Source: Fomes fomentarius (lineage: Eukaryota > Basidiomycota > Agaricomycetes > Polyporales > Polyporaceae). Taken from it: a stretch of DNA of 64,000 nucleotides. The notes below the pieces were generated by a model. That model searched no databases and was not told the origin of the DNA. It worked only from the letters and a program-made list of their open reading frames with translations. Below are positions 33,201 through 45,117 of the stretch, piece by piece; positions within the stretch are counted from its first letter, which is position 1, and every line of letters begins with the position of its first letter. Position numbers and translations under genes: made by a program. The DNA is taken from NCBI GenBank assembly GCA_022606135.1, contig JABYQN010000005.1, forward strand, positions 806,001 through 870,000. The letters are read 5' to 3'.

Positions 33201-35464
33201 GCTAAGAGACCCCTTTCAACAGATCTAATCGAAGGCAACGATTCCGTGACATACCTATGTAGTATGCGTCCTATCGGCGTTCGAAACCCCTTCGGACACT
33301 GCATCCAGGGAGCCTTCGGACCACACGTAAAGCATTGAACGCGTGGCAACGCAGCGATCCCGAGCAATCAGAGCGGATCCGGGAGGTTGCCTCATGGATT
33401 TGGAAGAGCGAGTGCACTCACCAAGCAGAGCCCTTAGCTGGCACCTTCCGAAGGGCTGCTATTGCTCTCGGAAGATGTCTGTACGCAGACGATGAGTCGT
33501 CCAAATTCGGGACCTGTATGACGTTGGCCCGCCCACAGTCCAGGCTGACCGTCACTGTAGGGCTTTGTGGGCAGCGTGCGCATGCCAGGGGTGATTTTAG
33601 TTTAGGTTCTGGAAGACGCAAGGGAGCAAGAGAGGCCTCGGGCTCGGTACTTTGAGCAGCCGTACGCGTAGATTTGCGGTGACATACTAGGTACAGCTGG
33701 TGGCGCGGTCACCGAGGAATCGGGGTACCTAGAAGTAGCTGGACCTCCCTGTTACGGTGGAGAGATCAGCGCTGGAGAGGACGAGAATTGATGAAAGTGC
33801 GGCGACATGGATGTTTGCTAAAGATAGCGGCGCAGATCATGGGATAGTTAAGTTCTCGCATGGACGAACCTCGAAATGAGTGTGAATGATTGGGAGAACA
33901 TGAAGGTGGCCCGTTGCCATAGGTTAGGTATATGTATCAGACGTACATTGAGTCGTCGATTTAAGCACCACGGACCTCGGTTGGTTGACAAATTACAAGT
34001 TCAGTGCGGTTGTAAGAGAGGTTGTTGTGAGCACGCGTCTGAGCGATTCGCAAGATTGAGAGCAATCGAGAGCACATGTCATCCATGCATCATGTTCTCA
34101 AGTGAGCCATCACTGTGACGGGGCACAAGGGTGGGAGAGTAGAACTCGTGCTCTTCCTGTTCGCAGCGTATGTGACCTATCATATATCACGCAGTACTTA
34201 TCTCATAGAGTACTTACCGACGCACGAGAAACAAACTACTTAGACTTGAGGCCTTGAGGCCTGACGGCGTTCGGGGTGACGACCGCGCCACAAAGGGGCG
34301 CACGCGGCGAGCCTCGGGGTGCCACCGCCACGACCGCGCCACCTCGAGTCACCGACACGCGTCTAACCACATCAAGTTGACGATTCGATAGCAGTCCACT
34401 CGGGGAGCACTGTGCTCTTGCCGCTGTCTTCGTGATTTCGATGGGTCTCTCACCTCTGACACGGTCTGTCAACCGCACCCACACACGTGTTCGACCTTGC
34501 ACGGCTCACAAACTTCCTCAGACGCTGCTTACCTTCTCTGACGGCCTTCGTGGCGTTCTCGGGCAATTGGTGCACAGGTTGCAAGCATCTTGCGAAATGA
34601 TAAGCCCACCACGTTGCACAGATGATGATTCATGAAACCTAGTCTGCACCAAGCTTGGCATAGGAGTTTGCATATACGGGTGGAGATTTCGTCTTAGTGC
34701 GATTTCACGAATCACTGGTGCAATCAGCGGTGAGTAGCACATGGTTCGAGCTTCAGTAATGGATCCGCCGGCGAAGGCATCAGCAAGCACGGACGACATA
34801 CTTACATAGGTACCTCACCCCGATTCCCGAACGGCGGATGCGATGGGGTAGGAATTTGACTCGACCTTTGTATCACGACCATCATGCGATCAGTCCACCT
34901 TACGAGAAGAAAGATCATCGTAGTCAACGAGGGAAGGGGTAAGTATGCATAGCAGTAACGCATCAAGATAGGACTGAGTACCGGCAGAAGAGCCCGCCGA
35001 GAGGGACACTGTGGGCGCGCACCAGACGCTCCCAGCGGAACTGAGACGCCGTGCCTGGCTTCTCCGCAGAGACAATATGACATGGATGTGAATCTAGGCA
35101 GGTTGTGGTCGAACCGTGTACCAGCGTGTACGCCGACGATGCAAGCTGCCTGCGATGGTCGGTCGTGGATGAGCGACGATTCGGCCAGTGCCGCCATAGA
35201 CAAGAAATTACTGGGAGGAGAATAGGCGCAGGGGAGGGTTGGCGGCGGCTGTGAGATAGACGGACAAGGGCGCACAGCATTCCATGAGCAAGGAGGCTCT
35301 CTCTTAGCAGAGCCGCTGGTCCATCAGCGCACGGCGGCACCCAATCACCAATGCCATCCTTGTCCGTCCTGCCTTCCCACCTCTTATCCTCTCCCACTAC
35401 AAAACCTGATCCTCTCCCAATCTCGCTGCCATCTCAGCCGCCACTCCCATCCCATCGCCCTCTG
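30284..35464. other. Gene-poor region of 5.2 kb
   Basis: The left end is the promoter of the Tyr-rich protein gene. The remainder contains only short, mutually overlapping open frames (for example 33335-33655 plus, 34802-35275 minus) with no domain I recognise and no coherent spliced chain. I see no transposase, reverse transcriptase, terminal repeats or tRNA. It could hold an unrecognised orphan gene, a non-coding RNA or a long promoter for the first WOPR regulator. Confidence 0.4.
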
Positions 35465-36765
35465 ATGCAACTCCCTACCTGTACCGGAATTCGTATACGC
35501 TCTCTCTCCGATGCCCATGTCATATTTCACGCAGTCACCTTGGGCATCCTTCCCATTGTCTCGCGCCGGCTCGACATAGAAGAGCGGCGATTCATCCATT
35601 CTGGATGCGTGTGCGTATGGGAAGAGCGCAGCGCATGCGGTGAGGGCTCGTCGGTACGTCCATCGCACCTGCCTACTTCACCCTTCACACCCGTCCCAAA
35701 GCCGTACTCGCACAGTGCTCAACGGCCGACAGTCTGCAGGCATAGAACGCTGGACGGATGGGAGACGATGGGGTCCTTCGAGGGTTCGCGACGTGAGTAC
35801 GCCCACCGGATGTCTCATGCCATTGATTAGTCCCACTGAAATGTGTGCGCGTTTGACAGGAGTTTCTGTACTACCAGGAAAAGCTTCCTGAATTCGAAGC
35901 TGACGAGGAGCTCTCATCTCTCATGTGTGTGCCTCTCGTTCTCTACCTCATACATCTAGTCATGCTGAACAACTCGACTCTCGCGGCTACACCAGCTTTG
36001 GGAGTAGACTCATCAAGCAGACCTACTCAGTGTATGTAGAGATCCCGACAGGCCGGAGAAAGTGGCATCTCGGTTAGTCCATATCAAACTCTTCACTGTC
36101 TCTTTGCTAACCATGCACTGCGCCCTTCTCGCCTACCTTTGAACCTGATGCGCTCGCTCAAACGCTCAAACGCCGCCGGGACTTTTGTAGTCGCATATTT
36201 TACTGGGGAGACGCTCGAACGCCTCCTGACTGTCGATGATATCCCCGAGCTAGCGGCCGTCCGCGACATCATACCTCCGGGCAAATATACAACTGCACGC
36301 ATGGCGCGCCAACGCACTCGCCCAGAAGCACCAGACACTCCCCTTTTTGGTGAGGATATCAAGCCTGGCCCGTCATCGCAGCAGCATCTGCATTCGCACG
36401 CGCGCATGCCGCTGTACCCTATCGACCAGCTCGACTACCCCTCGCCGCACCCGCCTGTCGACGTTCATCTGCCTGCGCTCAAACCGCCGCCCTGGAGCCC
36501 CCCGCGCTGGCTCGAGGACGAGATCGCGACGCGCCAGCCTGATCTGAACGGCGCCCAGTCGCAGAACCTACGGCGCAACCATGCCATCGACCTCGCGCCT
36601 CTAATATACCTGCGCAAACGCCCCTACCCACCACGAGACGTCACAGACGACGACATCCTACAAAGGTTCGACTGTGGGGTCTTGCCTAAGGGATGGTCCC
36701 ATGGTTCTTCGGTACGCGTCTTGTCGCTGGACCGCAACGCGGAGGACCCGGAACGATGTCTTTGA
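35465..36765 (+). CDS. Gti1/Pac2 (WOPR) family transcription factor 1
   Basis: A WOPR-domain DNA-binding regulator in the nucleus; this family includes Wor1, Ryp1 and Pac2, controllers of fungal morphological switching and development. It starts at 35465 ('MQLPTCTGIRIRSLSDAHVI'). The WOPRa part continues 'LGILPIVSRRLDIEERRFIH', 'SGCVCVWEE' and, after an intron, 'IERWTDGRRWGPSRVRD'. The next exons give 'EFLYYQEKLPEFEADEELSS' and 'LIKQTYSVYVEIPTGRRKWH' (WOPRb), then 'AYFTGETLERLLTVDDIPEL'. The C-terminus is rich in Pro and His ('YPSPHPPVDVHLPALKPPPW') and ends at 36765. All five introns are GT-AG and in frame. The first Met is upheld by the 'MQxPT' start shared with the second WOPR gene; an open frame continues upstream to 35351 without homology. 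The length is short for the family because a long Gln/Ser-rich tail is missing. Confidence 0.88.
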
Positions 36766-37100
36766 TATCATGATACTACGCCTGCTCTATCACTCGCTTT
36801 CCCGCTTTTTTGACGACTACTACTCTCTGGGCCCCGAATCGGAGCGCCATGACTCATGCTGCATCCCGCACGCATCCGCGGACGCTGCTGTAGACAGCGC
36901 CCACAGCCGACCGCTGGCTGCGGGACGCGGGCCTAGGGCACCGGCCGTGTTGATTGTGTTTACGTTCTCTGTTTCGCCCTCAGCCTTGACTGACTTCGTC
37001 AGGATCGTATCTGGGTTCTCTTTATCATCATCATCGTCGCCATCATGCGTCTCGATCTTATATAGTATGTTCTTTATGCTGTGCCGCTTTCGCTGATTCG

Positions 37101-37131
37101 TATCCATATCCATATCCATATCCATATCCTA
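37101..37131. repeat. Hexamer microsatellite (CATATC)n
   Basis: Four consecutive copies of CATATC/TATCCA with a degenerate fifth, about 330 bases after the WOPR-1 stop codon. Confidence 0.85.
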
Positions 37132-38855
37132 TCCATACCCGCAACCGCATCCAGCCACATTCATCCGCATCTGACATCGCTTTCGCTGATGCTGTCAGAT
37201 ACTCCCTCGCCTCTCTTACAGATATATCACGCTTACTACTGGGATACTGGGATACGGAATACGGGTCTACTCATATCCCTCTATCCGGGTGCTCTGCTGA
37301 GCCGGGTCCGCGCAGTGGTCCGCGCCAGTCACCAAGTCATGTAATGTATTTGTATGCTTCTATCATTGTACTTTCTGTCGATATAATTGCGCACCCTGTA
37401 GCCGTCTGACTCCGAGGCTCGAGACCCGAGACCCGAGATCGAAACCGAAAGACCGACGACTAGTACTATGCCCCATGTGGGGTTGGGCAATTCGGAATTA
37501 TCGCGCGCCCACTCAGCTGCGTGTTCGCCGCGCGATTTGCAACGCTCTGGACTCTAGTTGCATCCGTGTATGAGGGCCACTCGGCTCCAGGCGTCGAATC
37601 TTCGAGGCGAGCTTGTGAAGGTGAAGTGCAAGATGACAAGCTCAGGGCTACGCTGACCTGCGGCTGATGCGCACGACCGGCGTATCTTGATTAATCTTGA
37701 TTTCGCAAGCCCGCTGGAGGGAGGCGTCGGAAAGTTACCAGGCGTTCGTCACGTTCGATATGATATCCCCATTCGGCCGTCCAGCCATCACCAATATTTC
37801 CCTTCACAGAGTTGACATCGCTAACGCAGCAGACTGGTATGCATTTCAATGATGATAATACTTACTCATGCACAATGTTGGAAATCACTGTACCGGGAAG
37901 GTGCGGGTCCTCCGGCGTCGTGCAACCTCGCACTGCCAGGTGCACATGGAGCTTGTTGCCAGCATCCCGCAACTTACGCACATGCAGTACAACGCAAATT
38001 TCATTCCAGTAAGTACTAAGATCCGACAGGGTTCGAAGACCCGAACTGATGAGGCTCTAGGCTCTGCCAGCGTTCAACGTTCAACTTCGCGAAGCCATAT
38101 GCAGGACGCGCAAGTGACGGCACGGTCCCAACGTCGCGTACAACGTCAGATGTGTGGCTGGGCCAGGAAGAGAGGCTCAGATCTCGAGAATCCAACGTCC
38201 CGTGCTCAGCGCTCACGCCTCGAATGCACCCGTAGCTCGCGCTCGACGAGCTCGTGCTCTCTCTCTTCTTCCCGTCTTCCCTGCCAGCTCCATGCAGACT
38301 TGGCGACAGCATGACCCTCACAGCAAGCAAGCTGCGCGGGGGCCCAGGCCAGAACACACCCCCACGCTCTCTCCCCCGGCTCCAAGCCAGGTGAGTCCGA
38401 TGACAGGCGCGGATGCTGAGGCTGCTGCTGCTGCTCCGGATCCTTCGCAATGGCCCTCGCGCATCGTGGATTCTTGCGAGGTTCATCCCTGCCCCCGGCC
38501 CACCCCCAGGGCCTTCAAGCTTCAGCCCTCAGGCTGCCTTTTTCGAAGTTGGGTACTTCCCATGGACAGGCCTGGCTGGCGTCCTTTCCTTCCGGATACT
38601 CCTTCTCTGCCGGCCCACTGCTGCCAGCTGCAATATGATATCTATTTGCTGCTTGCTCCTCCATGGTTGCCTATAGATCCCCCTCTTCCCGCGCGCAGCA
38701 CATCGATTGCCCGCAGCGAAGATCTATGCCGCTCAATGTACTTTGCAACAAGTCATATAGTAACATGTATGTATGTACTACTTACAGTTCAGCCTTCTCT
38801 CAGTGCCGTACGTACAAGCACAGGCGCAGGCGGACGCCGGGTTCGACTTCTCGAC

Positions 38856-38882
38856 TCTCAGTTCTCTCAGTTCTCTCAGTTC
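38856..38882. repeat. Short tandem repeat (CTCTCAGTT)n
   Basis: Three consecutive copies of a 9-base unit in the gene-free WOPR interval. Confidence 0.8.
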
Positions 38883-39226
38883 GCCCTTCGCGGTTCTCAT
38901 GCAGGAAGCAGACAGTCCGTGAGCGCATTGGGGATCTGGGACGGCAGAACAGCTTCAAGGTTCGCGAACGCCCCCTGCCGGGGGCCCCTTCCCTCCCTTA
39001 GCGCCTCAGGCTTCCCCTCTCCTCACCTCGGTTCGTGCTGGCATGGGCGCATTGTGCCAGTGCCATTCGCGCATCGCTGCATCACTGCATCGCTCCACGC
39101 CCATGCCTGAGATCTGCGGCCTGAGGGGTCGTGTGCGCAAGAAGCCACAGCAGGCGCGTCGTCCGACTCCACGTACATATGTACTACGCGGTTGGTACGT
39201 AGTAGCGAGGGTGCGATTGCCAGTCC

Positions 39227-39292
39227 GTCTTCTTCTTCTTCTTCTTCTTCTTCCTTCAATCTTCCTTCCTTCCTTCCTTGCCTTGCCTTGCC
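39227..39292. repeat. Pyrimidine microsatellite (TCT)n, (CTTC)n, (CTTGC)n
   Basis: Three different pyrimidine repeats in succession: about nine TCT units, then CTTC units, then CTTGC units. Compound repeats like this are prone to slippage and to unusual DNA structure. Confidence 0.88.
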
Positions 39293-40647
39293 GCGCCATT
39301 GTCCGTCGCATCGTCCATTGCCAAAAGGTGCTGATGCTTCCCTCCGGCATCCTACGTGTAACTCGCGGCTGCTCATACAGGCTCAGCCAATTGACTTGGA
39401 GCCTGGGCAGCCCCGTCCGGCCGGCTCTGCAGTGAACACTGAACGGTCACACAGCAGCCCTCCTTCCCGGTTCGCGGGACGCAAGGAAGATCGGTTTCCA
39501 CCCTTGGGAGGCTGAGCTTGACTGAACAACGGGGTACCTTCTGCGCGCCTTCTGTGCATCCGCATCCGGCAGGCTGAGCGTGACTTGGGTGTTCTGTAGT
39601 CTGAGCGAGCAAGTGTATGTATGTATACTTAGTAGGTTACTTGCTGCGCCGAAGCCGAGCGCGCAGGTCCCCGAGTCGGCGAGCGCGAGTCCTCTGGGTT
39701 CTTCTTGGTTCTTGGTCTTGGTCTTGGCAGCTGTATAGTACAGGACTGTCAGTCGGAGCGGTCGAGTCGAGTATGCATTGTACGAGATTGTGCAAAGCGG
39801 TCGCACGGGCGGACGTCCGCAGAGTCATGCGCGCTGACGCTGCCGCTGCCGTGCTGCCGTGCGTCGTTCCTGTTCGCCTTCTCTCCTTCAATTCTTTGGG
39901 GGAGGTAGGGGAGAGGATGTAGGGGGGGAGCGCGGCATCGCCGCATGGCGTCATGCACACGTACCGTGAAATAGCGAGAGCGAGCGCACGCGCGCGCGCG
40001 TGAAGAGCGGGGAAGGCGGGCAGGGATTGGACGGAGGAAGGGGGGGAACGCATGACGGAAGACGCAAATGGCTCTATTGGCCTGTGTGTGTGTGTACTGC
40101 GCGCAATACAATGCTATATTACTGTGCGAACGCACATACGCGGGCGTTCGCAGGGGAGTATGTAGGGGGGTGGAGATCCGGAGCGGACACGACAGGATCC
40201 TCCGGGACTGCATGCAGGGATGAACGAGAACGCACAAGCCCAGGAAAATGTTCAAGAGAAGGTCAATGAGTACTGATGCTCCACTCTGCATGGTCTCCCC
40301 TCCCCGGCTAGCTTCCTAGCCGCACTTCGTTCCGCAACGTTGTAATTCTCAGTGTCTCAGAGGGATGGTACTGACGTCTCGCGCTGAGCCGTCCTTCCGT
40401 TCCGGCGTGTCTGCGTGCATCCATGCATCCATGCATCAGTGCGTCGATGGATCGATATCTTCCCCCCTTGCGTCCGTGCGTCCATGCATGCAGCCGAGAA
40501 GAGCCAGGGACCCACCGCGCGTGCGCGTGCGCGTATTTGGATTTGGATTTGGCTGGATTTGTAACCACCTGAAGCTGGTCCAGAACATGCCTCACGCCCG
40601 CGCGTGACACAAACATGACACACAAAAACAAACGTTTCGTACGCCGG

Positions 40648-40758
40648 GCACCTGACGATGGACACCTGAACACCTGAACACCTGAGGGCCCTGAACGTCG
40701 AACGCTGAACGTTAAACACTCGAACACCTGGACACCTGGATACCTGGGCAGCTGAACG
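40648..40758. repeat. Interspersed ACACCTGA/G units with AACGT units
   Basis: Seven or so copies of CACCTG(A/G)A-type octamers are mixed with TGAACGT-type units, giving an irregular minisatellite. CACCTG is also an E-box core, so clustered bHLH sites are possible but unproven. Confidence 0.75.
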
Positions 40759-41123
40759 TTAACCCCTTTGGGCCCGAAGCCTGCAGCCTGCCAGCCCGCA
40801 GCTACCTGATGCAGTCTGCAGATGAAACACGCCCAGCACGCCGGAGCAAGACTGGCCGAGAGGGGAAACTCGAAGGGCAAAAAGCCTGGGGCCTGAAGCC
40901 GTTCGAACGGGAGCGCACCCCCCGAGTGGATGGCGCTGCAGTCTGCTCATTGCACTCTTGCACCATCGCAATATACAACCGCACACCGTAAACCGCAGTG
41001 AGTATGTGCTTGTGTATTCCTAGTGAATCCTCGGAATGTCGATGAATGGTCACGTGCCCATAGGCAAGGGCCTAGGCGGCGCGGAGGCATCAGCGGACGA
41101 GCCAAGCCACACACCACACAGTG

Positions 41124-41158
41124 ACAGGACAGGACGAGACAGGACAGGACAGGACAGG
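41124..41158. repeat. Pentamer microsatellite (ACAGG)n
   Basis: About six copies of ACAGG/GACAG with one interruption. Confidence 0.85.
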
Positions 41159-41591
41159 AACGTGGCGCCGTGGGTGTTAGTGCGGCTGGTGCTGATGCTA
41201 CTTGGACAGGGACAAGTAAGGTTTAGCCAGTCTCAACAAGCCAGGCTTTGGGGCCGAACGGACGGGAAACTCACGGGCGAACGCTAATACGCTGTTACCC
41301 CAGATGCTCCCCGCCACCACGCAGATGACGGACGGGGAGGGGGTCTACGTGGGTCTAGAATCTAGGATCCTGGGTGTGTGCCCGTGTGCCCCACCACCCA
41401 CCCATCATGCCGCACGCGCGTGGTTGCGCACTTACGGAAGTCCGTGTCGATGAAATGTCGGCATCATGCTCTTGTGGGTGCGTGCGTTTTGCGTTTGGCA
41501 ATCGTGCCAGGCAGTTTTTCGTAGTGCCTGGGACGTTGGACTGCTAGTCCGGCATGCAACCGATGTAGTACCGCCGCGGTGGGCCGGACCT

Positions 41592-41618
41592 GAACGTCGA
41601 ACGTCGAACGTCGAACGG
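41592..41618. repeat. Heptamer repeat (GAACGTC)n
   Basis: Three perfect copies of GAACGTC followed by GAACGGG. The same heptamer family appears at 40694-40712 in the same interval. Confidence 0.85.
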
Positions 41619-42806
41619 GGGGGAAGGGGAACGCGAGTAACATTGAATGTGGCGTCTGGCCATCAGAGCTTGAACTTGACGTGGACATTGAAAAGGTGCC
41701 GAGTGATTGAGTACTTGAGTAGCAGTGATGGCTCGCCGCAGGGTCCTCCGATGAATGCCATAGAATCGCCCGTGCCCAGCTGCCAGTGCCACAGGGTCGC
41801 CATCTCCTTCCCCCTCCCCCCCTCTCAGCTGCACGACATCGCTTCGGATCGCACATTCGATCGACCGTGAGTGGTGACGAGAGAAGCAGTACCCGCAGCG
41901 CCTCGGGGCTGGTGAGAGGGCGCGCGCTTCTGTCCCTTCTTGCAGGTATTCCGTAAGGATGCGGTCAGCATGTGCTCACGGCTGAAGAACGCAGGACGCA
42001 ACAATTTCTCCCTCAGTATATGCTGCTTGCTGCTTGGTCAGCCATGGGCTGGCCCCTGGGGGGTCCCAAGGAAACGGGCACGGTGTGCCGCGCGACCATC
42101 GGATTCGAGAACTCCTGGTGGGCGTGTGCGTGGGCGTGGACGTGAACGGAAGACGAGTTGGGGGAGCGACGGCGGAGCTCGAGAAAGAGGCAAGAGAAAT
42201 AGGCAAGGAAACTCCTGGAAGCCGCTGCGCGCGGTGGGGGGTGGGGAGGGGGAGAGAAGCCTGTGGCCCAAGACGTCGAGTCTAAACCCACAGCTGCAGG
42301 GTGCAGGAACGCGGCTGCACGCGGGCGGTGGGGATGGGAGCGCGGTGTGGCCGATCGTGCGTTTGCGAAGACTCCCGGGCTCCACACCCCATCTTCCATC
42401 CATAGCGAGGGAGCTTCTTGCGGGCGATGCTCGCAGGCGTGCCGATTCCTGAACCTTGAAAATAGAGAACAGAGAACATGGTGCCGTGCGTGCGTGGACC
42501 GCACGGATCGATTGTCGATGACATGATGGGCGGATGGCGTCGGGCTGGTCTTTGAGACTCCAAGAAGACATGTACAGGAACCCACTGACCCATGACGAGA
42601 CGCAGCAGCGGCTGCTGAGCGCTGGGCGGAGCCTACAAGTTGGCGGGCCGATCTCTGGGTTCTGGCATCATTTTGTCCATCTGCGATTCTGCAGTTTCTG
42701 CACGCAGGGCGCCGAGCTTCTGGAGTCCAGCTTCCTGAGCTTCTACAAGAGATCTGGCACGATCACGGCTAGCGTGAATCCGAATGCTGGCTGACAGCTG
42801 CTGCCG

Positions 42807-42834
42807 CGGTCGGTCGGTCGGTCGGTTGGTCGGC
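42807..42834. repeat. Tetramer microsatellite (CGGT)n
   Basis: Five to six units of CGGT with one G-to-T change. Confidence 0.85.
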
Positions 42835-45117
42835 CGGGGACTGGCTGGCCACGGTCGTCGACAGGCGTAGATCTGCAGAAAGGAAAGGTCGAGAGAGAGA
42901 TGGGGGCAACGTAAGAGCAATGTAAGCATGGCCGAAGGCTGGTTAACCCAGCGAAGGTTGGGCATGCGCGGGCGAAGGAAGGGCGAGCGCGAGAACGGTG
43001 GCGCGCAGGGACGAATCAACGCGTGTGCCGAGGCGGGTGGTGGGAGAGGGCCATTGAGTCGATGCAATGCGCGCGCGGAGGCTTTGGAGACAGCTGACCG
43101 GGCGAGGACTCCGCCGCTCTCACGTCTGAGCACGCATGACTCCCCGGAGCATGAGGAGGCGCTCTAGGGATTGCGAATTCGTGCTGTGAATAGCCTGCAT
43201 TCCAATGGCGGCGCTGGGGGGAGGGGAGGGACTGGACTCGCTCAGTCGAGTCTCGACCGGTGAGCTTGAAGCGGCGGGCGGATAGAGGGATTGGGTTGGA
43301 GACGGCCTGCTGGGGTGAGTTGGACGAAAGGAGAATAGGCTGACTCCAGAGGTGGTGCGACCGCGCAGGGAGTGGACGCCAGGGGTGTTAATTGGCCATT
43401 CTGAACTAATGAATGGATGCGCTAAGGAGTTGGATAGGTGGAGGAGCTGGTGCGATGCCTGCGCGCGTCTGAGGCGGTGGTCGCGCTGAGCTGTTCGGAA
43501 TAGAAAATGTGATGGACGAGTGGGCGCTGGGGTTTGAGGGCACGTACAGCTTGGTGAGACATATGGAGGTTAGCGTGCACGGATGTGTCGCAGCGCGGGA
43601 GGAGGGCCACGCTCGCCAGCAGGGCCAAGAGGGATCTGGTGTGATTGTAGTCCTGAAGTGGGAATGCCGACCGCGGCGGGCTGTTTGCAGACACGACGAT
43701 CGACATGTCCAGATCTGCTTCCGTGCTCTGCGCCACTCGGAATAGCGTTCAGTCACTGAGTCAGCCCAGTCACTGCCAGGCTCACCCGTCGTCCGCCTGC
43801 CCGCAATTCGCGTTCGTCATGGCAGCCGACACATCTCTTCCTCACAGGCCCAGCGTTAGCCAACAGCATCAATCCCATCAGCACCCCATTGCTCCCTGTC
43901 AACAAGCAAGACCGCATAAGCCATTCCCAATTCATTGGCCCAACACCCGCCAGCTACTCCTCGCCTCCCACAGCGGGTGGCTATAGTCAGACGACTCCCT
44001 CTCCGGCACGCGCCGGCGACTACCACTCACCTTCTTTCATTCACTCATTCTGGGGTGGTCTTCAACTTCAGGCCCAGACGAATTCCTGCGACTAAGCGAC
44101 GGCACTGAGCATGGCATGAAGCGTGTCTGTGACGGTGCAGCACCCGCGCGCGGCTTCTCCTGCCATGTCCAGTACAGCGCTTTCTATCGGCTCATTGACG
44201 TCGGATCCGTACGCAATCAACGCTCCCTTTGAGACTTTGACCAAGCCTAACACGGACGGCCGATGCTGTCTAGTGCCAAACGTCGCAGTGGCCGCGCGCC
44301 CCATGGCGTCATTCGAATGCTTGCCATGGATGGCGTGCGACCATAGACGTCTTCAGAACACCATCCGTTCTTTCGGACGTTGTCCACAGGATGGGAGCGT
44401 GACCAGCCCGTCAGGTTAGTCAGCTGCCGAGACTTCCCGCGAAGGTTTTTTTTTCTGCAGCACGGACGCAGATGATGAGGATAGAAGGGTGGAGACTGAC
44501 CTGTAGTCCTGTACGGCACGCGGAGGAATGGCAGCGGGGCGTTGCTACGGAGTGGGAGGGAGAGATGGACTGAGAAGCAGGCAGACTGAAGAGAGTGCCT
44601 GAGGCAGACGCGGGTGGGTGCAGCTCGAAGGGTCTAGTGCGCGGTAGAGAGGTCCACGAGGGGGACTGACGAAAAGGGCAGACCGTGCGTGTCACTCGCA
44701 CCGTCCGCAGAGCAGGGACGATCAAGGCATAATAGAGTTGATAGCGTTCGCTATGGCCTAACACCCAGCGATCTAGATCTTCCACAATTAGAATGGTACC
44801 ACTCGCCTGGCTCCTCCGCCCGCTCGGGCCAGTAGTGTCCGTTAAACCGGTTCCCTCACACTCCTTGCTCTCCTACTGACATTTCCAGACTTACTATTCC
44901 TGCCTGATGCGGCTAGGAACCTCGCTCTACTGCTACCTCTCCACCCTCCTTCTTCCTCCCTTTGATCAATCAGAGGCCAGTATCCGCCATCTATATAATC
45001 ACCTTCTCCCCTCCGCCCCCCGCTCTCCTGCCTTCTGCCCCGTCCTCCCCTCCGCTCCCCGCCCCGAACCTCGCCCGACGCCCTTATCACCATCCCCCCC
45101 GTCTCATCACCGCTGTC

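Larger units (their letters stand above)
36766..45117. other. 8.35-kb gene-free region between the two WOPR genes
   Basis: No conserved protein domain is visible on either strand. Open frames up to 318 codons (38154-39110 plus) exist, but they overlap equally long frames on the other strand and are of G+C-rich, low-complexity composition, so they look like chance. The region contains many short tandem repeats, listed separately. A stretch at about 43819-44095 resembles Pro/Ser/Gln-rich coding sequence ('TPASYSSPPTAGGYSQTTPS') but has no domain. Position upstream of a WOPR gene suggests an extended regulatory region, by inference. Confidence 0.55.

Noticed and set aside
38154..39110. 318-codon plus-strand frame in the WOPR interval
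   Set aside because: Low-complexity, no domain, overlaps other long frames and a tandem repeat (38856-38882), and lacks splice or start context; long chance frames are expected in G+C-rich DNA.
42013..42585. Overlapping 170-190-codon frames on both strands
   Set aside because: Mutually overlapping, Arg/Ser/Pro-rich on both strands, no motif; typical shadows in G+C-rich intergenic DNA.
36766..45117. Possible CRISPR-like or transposon repeats
   Set aside because: Repeat units are short, directly abutting microsatellites without spacers, and no transposase, integrase or terminal repeats were recognised; CRISPR arrays are not expected in a eukaryotic nuclear genome.
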